In this document: one piece after another, positions 36,353-41,856 of the stretch
How positions within the stretch are numbered: position 1 is the stretch's first letter
How the letters are laid out: each line of letters starts with the position of its first letter
Assembly: GCF_016658545.1 (NCBI RefSeq)
Contig: NZ_JACVZC010000049.1
Location: 1 to 41,856 of the forward strand
Source of the DNA: Pseudomonas sp. S37
GTDB lineage: Bacteria; Pseudomonadota; Gammaproteobacteria; Pseudomonadales; Pseudomonadaceae
DNA: 41,856 bases
Direction: 5' to 3'
Translations under genes and position numbers: made by a program
Notes under the pieces: generated by a model
What the model was told of the DNA's origin: nothing
Databases searched by the model: none
The model's input: the letters and a program-made list of their open reading frames with translations, nothing else

Positions 36353-36465
36353 TTGGGGCCGCTTTGCGGCCCTATCGCGACGCAAGGCCGCTCCCACAGG
36401 TCCAGGCATTGCGCGGTCCTTGTGGGAGCGGCCTTGCGTCGCGAAAGGGCTGCAAGGCAGCCCCG
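36353..36465. repeat. Second-family REP pair between cysG and yqjG
   Basis: Opposed units of a different REP family: GTGGGAGCGGCCTTGCGTCGCG followed by a GGGCTGCAAGGCAGCCC-type stem. It lies between convergent genes, five bases from the cysG stop and six from the yqjG stop, and no separate T-run terminator is present. Confidence 0.9.
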
Positions 36466-36471
36466 GCTATC

Positions 36472-37431
36472 TCAACCCTGCCAAATCCCTTTACCCACCA
36501 ACCGCTCCCGATCATGCGGCTGGTTGAAATCCTGCAACGGCCCTTTAGGCACGATCCCGTTCGGGTTGATGGTCTTGTGGCTCATGTAATAGTGCTTCTG
36601 GATATGCTCCATATCCACAGTCCCCGCCACCCCCGGCCACTGGTACAGCTCACGCAGCCAGTTCGACAAGTTGTGGTAATCGCCAAGCCGGCGCAGGTTG
36701 CACTTGAAGTGCCCGTGATAAACCGCATCGAAGCGCACCAAGGTGGTGAACAGGCGTACATCGGCTTCGGTCAGGTACTCACCCGCCAGGTAGCGATTGC
36801 GGCTTAGCAAGTCTTCCAGATAGTCCAGCTCATTGAACACATCATCAAACGCCGCTTCATAGGCATCTTGCGTGGTAGCAAAGCCCGCCCGGTACACGCC
36901 GTTGTTCACCGCCGGGTAAATACGCTCGTTCAGCGCCTCGATGGTCGGGCGCAGCGGCTCTGGGTAAAGGTCCAGGGTATTGCCGGTCAGCTCGTTGAAC
37001 GCGCTGTTGAAGATGCGGATGATCTCCGATGACTCGTTGTTGACGATGCGCTTCTCTTTCTTGTCCCACAGCACCGGTACAGTCACCCGGCCAGTGTAGT
37101 GCGGGTCGTCCTGGGTGTAGCGCTGGTGCAGGAACTGCAGGGCATCGAGGTGATCGCCGCTGGAGCCTTGCTGCTGGTCGAAAGTCCAGCCATGGTCCTG
37201 CATCAGCCAGCTGACCACCGATACATCGATCAACGGCTCCAGGCCCTTGAGGGCGCGCAAGATCAGGGTGCGGTGGGCCCATGGGCAGGCCAGCGACACA
37301 TACAGGTGGTAGCGGCCGGCTTCAGGTGCGGGCAGCTGGTTGCGGCGCTGGGCGTTTTCGCGTTTGAACGTACCGTCCTTGCCGTTTTCATACCACTGGT
37401 CATGCCAGCGGCCGTCAATCAAAAGGCCCAT
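36472..37431 (-). CDS. yqjG: Glutathionyl-hydroquinone reductase YqjG
   Basis: Xi-class glutathione transferase that removes glutathione from glutathionyl-hydroquinones. The 319 residues have the catalytic Cys49 in the CPWAHR motif, preceded by YHLYVSLA. Also typical are VPVLWDKKEKRIVNNESSEIIRIFN in the thioredoxin-like half and LAGEYLTEADVRLFTTLVRFD plus HYYMSHKTINPNGIVPKGP in the helical half. The ATG at 37431 has TGGAG about nine bases upstream. The upstream gap to ybiB is 94 bases and contains the palindrome GTTCGAAC near 37483-37492, a possible operator. Confidence 0.94.
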   Translation of the reverse strand: MGLLIDGRWHDQWYENGKDGTFKRENAQRRNQLPAPEAGRYHLYVSLACPWAHRTLILRALKGLEPLIDVSVVSWLMQDHGWTFDQQQGSSGDHLDALQFLHQRYTQDDPHYTGRVTVPVLWDKKEKRIVNNESSEIIRIFNSAFNELTGNTLDLYPEPLRPTIEALNERIYPAVNNGVYRAGFATTQDAYEAAFDDVFNELDYLEDLLSRNRYLAGEYLTEADVRLFTTLVRFDAVYHGHFKCNLRRLGDYHNLSNWLRELYQWPGVAGTVDMEHIQKHYYMSHKTINPNGIVPKGPLQDFNQPHDRERLVGKGIWQG

Positions 37432-37525
37432 GGTGAGCTCCAGAAACAAAGTTGTTTGTCGTTGGAGCCCAGTCTAGGCCAAATCGTTCGAACAAATAGC
37501 GCAAAGATCGGGGTGGTATTATCGG

Positions 37526-38542
37526 TTAAATCGATCGGTTACGGGCATTCCAATAGCTTTGGGCGGTGGCGAATGCCTGCTCACGGTCCTGCCCCCGGCC
37601 GCGCAGGGCCAACGCCATGGTGGCGATCAGGGCCTTCTCGCCGTAGCTGTCTTCCACTTCGCCGCGCCAGAACGCCAGCAAGTGCTCGGGCTGCAGGCTA
37701 GGTGGTTTGACATGGCGGCGTTCGCTCAGCGCCGGCCATTCTTCGTCCCATGCTTCCCCTGCGGTGGTGCCGTAGAGGTGGCTGATGACATCGGGGTTGA
37801 CCTCGATCTCGCCGCCATCGCCCTTGATCACCACAGCATGGTCGCCGAGCAGGCGGCTGGCCTCGCGGTGCACCGCCTGGTAACCCGGGTGGAAGATGCT
37901 CTGCAGGCCACAGCGTGCGCCCAGTGGGTTGAGTACCCGGGCCAGCGAGTGGATCGGCGAGCGCAGGCCCAGGGTGTTGCGCAGGTCGATCATGCGCTGC
38001 AGTTGCGGTGCCCAGTCGTGCAGCGGGAAGAAGGCCAGCTGATGCTGGGCCAGCGCATTGTCGACAGCAGCCCAGTCGCGGCACAGCGGGATCTGCAACA
38101 GGTCGAGCAATTGCTCGGTGTACAGGCGCCCGGCCGTGTGTGCGCCGCCGCCGTGCATCAGAATGCGCACGCCATTGCCGGCCAGGCACTTGGCGGCCAG
38201 CAGGTACCAGGGCAGGTGGCGCTTCTTGCCGGCGTAGGTCGGCCAGTCGAGGTCCACGGCAATGCGCGGCGCCTGCAGGTGGGCGCGCAGGGCCTCGGTG
38301 AAGCCGGCCAGCTCTTCGGCGCTTTCTTCCTTGTGCCGCAGCAACATCAGGAAGGCACCGAGTTGGGTGTCCTCCACCTTGCCTTCCAGCAGCAGGGTCA
38401 TGGCGGCGCGGGCTTCTTCGCGGGTCAGGCCACGCGCGCCGCGCTTGCCTTTGCCAAGAATGCGCACGAACTCGGCGAACGGGTGTTCGGCCGGGGTTTC
38501 CAGGGTAAGCGGGCGAGCTTCATTCAAGGGTGGCTGGGTCAT
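37526..38542 (-). CDS. ybiB: YbiB/TrpD2-family nucleic-acid-binding protein
   Basis: A 338-residue homologue of anthranilate phosphoribosyltransferase (TrpD) that lacks TrpD activity in E. coli; YbiB instead binds DNA and RNA as a dimer. EFVRILGKGKRGARGLTREEA at the start and ILMHGGGAHTAGRLYTEQLL and VIKGDGGEIEVNPD later follow the TrpD fold. The basic N-terminal KGKRGARGLTREE is typical of this subfamily. The start at 38542 overlaps the tusE stop (ATGA), so it is translated as the last gene of tusD-C-B-E-ybiB. An open frame extends far upstream through tusE but is not coding there. Confidence 0.9.
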   Translation of the reverse strand: MTQPPLNEARPLTLETPAEHPFAEFVRILGKGKRGARGLTREEARAAMTLLLEGKVEDTQLGAFLMLLRHKEESAEELAGFTEALRAHLQAPRIAVDLDWPTYAGKKRHLPWYLLAAKCLAGNGVRILMHGGGAHTAGRLYTEQLLDLLQIPLCRDWAAVDNALAQHQLAFFPLHDWAPQLQRMIDLRNTLGLRSPIHSLARVLNPLGARCGLQSIFHPGYQAVHREASRLLGDHAVVIKGDGGEIEVNPDVISHLYGTTAGEAWDEEWPALSERRHVKPPSLQPEHLLAFWRGEVEDSYGEKALIATMALALRGRGQDREQAFATAQSYWNARNRSI

Positions 38543-38874
38543 ATGCAATTGGTCGGCTTGGGCAGGCCCGCCAGCTTGGCGGCAAGTTTGGCGGGGGTGC
38601 CATTGAACAGGCGGTTCAGGTGCGGGCTGTTGCCCTTGTCCGGGCCCAGTTTCAGGGCGGTGTACTTGATCAGTGGGCGGGTGGCCGGAGACAGTTGGTA
38701 CTCCTGGTAGAACTGGCGCAGCAGTTCGAGGATTTCCCAGTGGTCCGCGGTCAGCGCAATGCCCTCGCGCTCGGCCAGGGCCTCGGCGGCTGCATGGGAC
38801 CAGTCTTGCAGGTCGACCAGGAAGCCGTCCTTGTCCAGGGCGATCGCCTGATCGGCAACGGTGAGGGTATTCAT
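38539..38874 (-). CDS. tusE: Sulfur relay protein TusE (DsrC family)
   Basis: Last carrier of the Tus relay: it accepts persulfide sulfur from TusBCD and presents it to MnmA. The 111 residues match the DsrC/TusE family (DKDGFLVDLQDWSHAAAEALA, ADHWEILELLRQFYQEYQLSPATR). The essential penultimate cysteine is present (protein ends TNCI). The second upstream Cys of dissimilatory DsrC is absent, so this is the tRNA-modifying type. Start and stop overlap tusB and ybiB by four bases each (ATGA). Confidence 0.96.
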   Translation of the reverse strand: MNTLTVADQAIALDKDGFLVDLQDWSHAAAEALAEREGIALTADHWEILELLRQFYQEYQLSPATRPLIKYTALKLGPDKGNSPHLNRLFNGTPAKLAAKLAGLPKPTNCI

Positions 38875-39167
38875 AGCCAGCTGTTGACCTTGTCGTAGTG
38901 CAGCGACAGTTCGACGAACCCGGCGTAGTCCACGGCCTTGGCCAGGTCGTTGCCGACCGCGCGGGCTTGCAGGTCTTCGTCCAGGGCGAACAGGCGCTGG
39001 GCCAGGCTGGCGGCTTGCAGCTGGCGGTACGCTTCGCTGCCGCTGCGCAGGGCGTACACCGCATCGCCGCACAGCAGCAGGGCGTCGTCCGCGCCAAGCA
39101 GGCGCAGGCAACTGGCCAGGCGCTCGTCGCCGAACGGGGAGTGGGCAATTACGTGCAGGGTCGTCAT
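38871..39167 (-). CDS. tusB: Sulfur relay protein TusB (DsrH family)
   Basis: Small subunit (98 residues) of the TusBCD heterohexamer. TTLHVIAHSPFGDERLASCL and DALLLCGDAVYAL match TusB/DsrH; VDYAGFVELSLHYDKVNSWL is the usual C-terminus (late Tyr and Trp). The start overlaps the tusC stop by one base (TGATG) and its own stop overlaps the tusE start (ATGA). Confidence 0.93.
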   Translation of the reverse strand: MTTLHVIAHSPFGDERLASCLRLLGADDALLLCGDAVYALRSGSEAYRQLQAASLAQRLFALDEDLQARAVGNDLAKAVDYAGFVELSLHYDKVNSWL

Positions 39168-39526
39168 CAGAGCGTTACCACCTGGTCGAAACGGGCGATC
39201 AGTGCGGTCAGTGCCGCGTCATCCAGCACTTGCACTGGCAGTGCCAGGCTGTCGGCGGCCAGGCCACGGCGGGTGAGGCTGTGGTTGCAGGCGAACAGTT
39301 CTTCGACACCGAACATCGGCAGCGCCTGCAGGTTGGCGGCCAGGTTCTTCTGTTGCACGGCGGCAGGTTGCTGGTTTGGCGCCAGCTGGAACACACCATC
39401 GTCGAGGAACAGCATGCCCAGCGGCAGGTCGAACGCGCCACCGGCCAGGGCGATGTCCAGCGCCTCGCGGGCAGATGGGCCGTTCCACGGCGCCTGGCGG
39501 CTGATGATCAACAAGGATTTGGCCAT
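39167..39526 (-). CDS. tusC: Sulfur relay protein TusC (DsrF family)
   Basis: A 119-residue subunit of TusBCD with no enzymatic cysteine role known. KSLLIISRQAPWNGPSAREALDIALAGGAFDLP and GMLFLDDGVFQL are family-typical. I use the ATG at 39526, with GGAGGCGA upstream inside tusD; it starts one base after the tusD stop. Confidence 0.93.
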   Translation of the reverse strand: MAKSLLIISRQAPWNGPSAREALDIALAGGAFDLPLGMLFLDDGVFQLAPNQQPAAVQQKNLAANLQALPMFGVEELFACNHSLTRRGLAADSLALPVQVLDDAALTALIARFDQVVTL

Positions 39527-39527
39527 T

Positions 39528-39920
39528 TCAGTCGCCTCCAAAGCAGACAAGCCGATCGGCAACTTGCGCGGCCTCATGCAGCTGTCCCAGGCCGGACAAC
39601 TCCCATGGTTTGGGCAGGTTCACGGCCGGGCGCTGATAGCGGTTGGCCTCGGCCTCGTCGAGCACGCCACGGCGCAAGGCGGCGGCGATGCACACCACGG
39701 CGTCCAGCTGGTGGGTCTCGATAAAGGCACGCCACTGGGCGGCGACGTCCACTTCATCCTGGGGCGCGACCACGTTGGCCGAGGCACTGTGTACCCCGTC
39801 TTGATAGAAGAACAGCCGGGCAATCTCATGCCCGCCGGCCAGCACCGCCTCGGCATAGCGCAGGGCGCGCCGCGAAGAGGGCGCATGGGCCGGGGAGAAC
39901 ACCGCGATAGCGAATTTCAT
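39528..39920 (-). CDS. tusD: Sulfurtransferase TusD (DsrE family)
   Basis: The 130-residue catalytic subunit of TusBCD that takes persulfide from TusA. KFAIAVFSPAHAPSSRRALRYAEAVLAGGHEI is the DsrE-type start, and DAVVCIAAALRRGVLD carries the conserved active cysteine. I use the ATG at 39920; the open frame reaches 40064 but would run through a terminator and a REP. It heads the tusDCBE-ybiB operon. Its promoter must lie within or next to the strong terminator of the upstream permease gene, only 37 bases away. Confidence 0.94.
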   Translation of the reverse strand: MKFAIAVFSPAHAPSSRRALRYAEAVLAGGHEIARLFFYQDGVHSASANVVAPQDEVDVAAQWRAFIETHQLDAVVCIAAALRRGVLDEAEANRYQRPAVNLPKPWELSGLGQLHEAAQVADRLVCFGGD

Positions 39921-39954
39921 GGATAACTCATGCAAAGGAATGCCGCCATGATAA

Positions 39955-39999
39955 AGCAAAAAAGCCCGCGCCCGCTTGTGCAAGCGGGCGCGGGCTTTT
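39955..39999 (-). terminator. Strong terminator upstream of tusD
   Basis: A perfect 18-base-pair stem AAAAGCCCGCGCCCGCTT/AAGCGGGCGCGGGCTTTT with a GTGC loop, followed on the minus strand by six T. It ends transcription coming from the NCS2 permease gene, after about 225 bases of REP-filled 3' region. Confidence 0.92.
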
Positions 40000-40205
40000 G
40001 TAGGAGCGGCCTTGTGTCGCGATGGGCTGCAAAGCAGTCCCGGGACTTCAGCGCAAATGCACAAATTGCTGGGGCCGCTTCGCAGCCGTTTCGCGACACA
40101 AGGCCGCTCCTACAGGGATTGCGCGAGTCCTGAAGCTTACGCGCTCGGTGTAGGAGCTGGCTTGTCGTGGCGACGAACCGCTGCGATGGGCCGCACAGCG
40201 GCCCC
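40000..40205. repeat. Cluster of three second-family REP units after the permease gene
   Basis: Two opposed units (GTAGGAGCGGCCTTGTGTCGCG..., 40000 to about 40116) form one pair. A third diverged unit (GTAGGAGCTGGCTTGTCGTGGC, 40149-40205) ends 19 bases from the permease stop. The 304-base gap 39921-40224 is filled by these and the terminator; I see no gene or tRNA there. Confidence 0.88.
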
Positions 40206-40224
40206 ATTGGCCCTATATCCGGCC

Positions 40225-41604
40225 TCAAGCCTGCTCCTTGCTCTCCGGCAAGAACCAGTTCAGCACCAGTGCACAAATCCCCCCGGTAGCCACACCCGAC
40301 TCCAGCACATTGCGAATCGCCGCCGGCATATGCGCCAGGAACTCCGGCACCTGCGCCACGCCCAGGCCCAAGGCCAGGGAAACAGAGATAATCAGCAAAG
40401 CCCGACGATCCAGCCGCGTACTGGCCAGGATATTGATCCCAGAAGCCGCAACCGCGCCAAACATGACCATGGCCGCACCACCCAGCACCGGTTCCGGCAC
40501 CGCCTGGATCACCCCGGCAACACTCGGGAACAGCCCCAGCAGCACCAGCATCACGGCAATCCACATGCCGATATGGCGGCTGGCGATACCGGTCAGCTGA
40601 ATCACCCCGTTGTTCTGGGCAAAGATCGAGCTCGGGAAGGTGTTGAACAAGCCCGCCAGCAGCGAGTTGGCGCCGTTGACCAGCACGCCACCCTTGATCC
40701 GCTGCATCCACACCGGGCCTTCGACTGGCTGGCGCGACACCTTGCTGGTGGCGGTCACGTCACCAATGGCTTCCAGCGACGTCACCAGGTAGATCACCAG
40801 CATCGGAATGAACAGCGCCCACGAGAAGCTCAGGCCGAAGTGCAGCGGCGTCGGCACCTGGAACAGCGCGGCCTCACGCATGCCGGTGAAGTCCAGGCGG
40901 CCCATGTAACCCGCCAGCGCATAGCCGACCGCCAGGGCAATGACGATGGCACAGCTGCGCATCCACACCACCGGAATACGGTTGAGGATCACGATAATGG
41001 CCAGCACCACACCCGACAACAGCAGGTTCTCGCCATTGGCGAAGGTACCATTGGCCATGGCGCCAAAGCCGCCGCCCATGCTGATCAGGCCAACCTTGAT
41101 CAGGGTCAGGCCGATCATGAGCACGACAATGCCGGTCACCAGTGGGGTGATCAGGCGTTTGACGAAGGGCAGGATGCGCGAAACGCCCATCTCGACGAAC
41201 GAGCCTGCAATCACCACACCAAAGATGGCCGCCATCACGCCCTCAACCGGCGTGCCTTGCTTGACCATCAGCGCACCGCCGGCAATCAGCGGCCCGACGA
41301 AGTTGAAGCTGGTGCCCTGCACAATCAGCAGTCCGGCGCCAAACGGCCCGAAGCGTTTGCATTGCACGAAGGTGGCGATGCCCGAGATCACCAGCGACAT
41401 GGAAACGATCAGGTTGGTGTCCCGCGCCGAAACGCCCAGCGCCTGGCAGATCAGCAGGCCAGGGGTAACGATTGGCACGATGATCGCCAGCAGGTGCTGC
41501 AGGGCAGCCAGCAGGCCGATCAACAGCCGAGGCTTGTCCTCGAGGCCAAGCACCAGTTCATTGGCAGGCGCCGCCGCGCCTGGGCTGTGTTCGTGTGAGC
41601 TCAT
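40225..41604 (-). CDS. NCS2 nucleobase permease, xanthine/uric-acid type
   Basis: A 459-residue membrane protein of the NCS2 (NAT) family, with about 14 transmembrane segments. The NAT signature SSIFAQNNGVIQLTGIASRH is of the purine type (QNNGVIQ.TG), as in XanQ, XanP and UacT, rather than the UraA uracil type. The TM1 His is present in LQHLLAIIVPIVTP. Also conserved are GTSFNFVGPLIAGG and GINILASTRLDRRALLI. I use the ATG at 41604; an ATG twelve codons upstream (41640) is a reasonable alternative and neither has a strong ribosome site. No purine catabolism gene adjoins it, so xanthine, urate or another purine cannot be chosen. Confidence 0.92.
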   Translation of the reverse strand: MSSHEHSPGAAAPANELVLGLEDKPRLLIGLLAALQHLLAIIVPIVTPGLLICQALGVSARDTNLIVSMSLVISGIATFVQCKRFGPFGAGLLIVQGTSFNFVGPLIAGGALMVKQGTPVEGVMAAIFGVVIAGSFVEMGVSRILPFVKRLITPLVTGIVVLMIGLTLIKVGLISMGGGFGAMANGTFANGENLLLSGVVLAIIVILNRIPVVWMRSCAIVIALAVGYALAGYMGRLDFTGMREAALFQVPTPLHFGLSFSWALFIPMLVIYLVTSLEAIGDVTATSKVSRQPVEGPVWMQRIKGGVLVNGANSLLAGLFNTFPSSIFAQNNGVIQLTGIASRHIGMWIAVMLVLLGLFPSVAGVIQAVPEPVLGGAAMVMFGAVAASGINILASTRLDRRALLIISVSLALGLGVAQVPEFLAHMPAAIRNVLESGVATGGICALVLNWFLPESKEQA

Positions 41605-41714
41605 TGCTGAAAGCTGCCCCGGAAGAAAAAAGGAGCGCATTCTACGGGGTGATGGCGGATTGGGGTAGAGAAAAGCACGATAGCGGCATGATCGGCGACC
41701 ATTTGCCTGGTTTT

Positions 41715-41730
41715 CTGACTTTTAAGTCAG
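41715..41730. promoter_or_regulatory. Palindrome upstream of the NCS2 permease gene
   Basis: CTGACTT-TT-AAGTCAG: seven-base perfect arms around a two-base centre, about 110 bases before the permease start. Its size suits a dimeric regulator. No adjacent regulator gene is in the window. Confidence 0.4.
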
Positions 41731-41789
41731 TGTTTAGGGGTTGTCAGGGGATGGGGCTGACAGGTGCCTGGCTGGGGTATTGAGGTGGG

Positions 41790-41856
41790 GCAGAAATCGA
41801 GCGCCGCCCGCGCGGCGCATCGCGGATAAATCCGCTCCTACATTTGTTGCAACGTG
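41790..41856. repeat. Partial third-family REP at the window end
   Basis: GCGCCGCCCGCGCGGCGC followed by GCGGATAAATCCGCTCCTACA. On the minus strand the stem is GCGGA-TTTA-TCCGC, another compensated variant of the common REP stem. It is cut by the window edge. Apart from the palindrome above, the 252 bases before the permease gene show no gene. Confidence 0.8.

Noticed and set aside
37521..37541. Direct repeat ATCGGTTA x2 (13-base period) near yqjG
   Set aside because: It overlaps the last codons and stop of ybiB and lies downstream of that gene, so coding sequence explains most of it.
38543..39148. Upstream extension of the ybiB frame through tusE and tusB
   Set aside because: The extension is out-of-frame reading of two real genes; ybiB has its own ATG overlapping the tusE stop.
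39921..40224. Search for a tRNA gene or attachment site between tusD and the permease gene
   Set aside because: The strong stem is a terminator and the rest is REP sequence; no cloverleaf, T-loop GTTCRA or integrase was seen.

Overview
The window looks like ordinary core chromosome of a Pseudomonas of the P. putida group. This rests on high G+C, gene content and order (nudJ-mnmA-hflD, purB; idh/icd; cspD/clpS-clpA; infA-bpt-aat; ftsK-lolA-rarA-crcB-serS-cysG; tusDCBE-ybiB), and many REP palindromes with the GTGGGAGCGGGTTTACCCGC-type core known from P. putida. No rRNA, tRNA, CRISPR array, insertion sequence or prophage gene was recognised. The first ~45 bases are G/C homopolymer runs that look like a contig edge.

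Layout. 1-5.1 kb (minus strand): adenylate-kinase-like P-loop protein, RNase Z, Nudix hydrolase, Blc lipocalin, RibD-C/DHFR-like reductase, NhaB antiporter. 5.2-6.9 kb (plus): dienoyl-CoA isomerase-like crotonase and NudC, whose 3' end overlaps a convergent TSUP permease. 7.8-8.7 kb: the one accessory-looking gene, a short AT-richer orphan RHS-core protein. 8.9-16.6 kb (minus): alpha/beta hydrolase, FAD amine/amino-acid oxidoreductase, topoisomerase III, a short GNAT protein, the ribosomal oxygenase RoxA, PurB. 16.8-19 kb: HflD, MnmA, NudJ. 19.2-23.1 kb: two unrelated NADP isocitrate dehydrogenases (monomeric Idh, dimeric Icd) facing away from each other. 23.2-28.3 kb: CspD, ClpS, ClpA, IF-1 and the two aminoacyl-tRNA-protein transferases Bpt and Aat, i.e. 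a complete bacterial N-degron pathway. 28.7-36.3 kb (plus): FtsK, LolA, RarA, CrcB, SerS, CysG. 36.5-41.6 kb (minus): glutathionyl-hydroquinone reductase, YbiB, TusE-B-C-D and an NCS2 xanthine-type permease.

How the genes work together. ClpS, Bpt and Aat mark or deliver N-degron substrates to ClpA. TusBCDE feeds sulfur to MnmA for 2-thiouridine at tRNA position 34. lolA to cysG are tightly packed with start/stop overlaps.

The least explained signals are the orphan RHS gene; REP elements that sit 5-19 bases beyond stop codons and show compensated stem changes; a one-sided strand bias of the FtsK-orienting octamer GGGNAGGG; and three evenly spaced TCATG elements in the leader of the FAD oxidoreductase gene. 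Most of the rest is well-known conserved biology.
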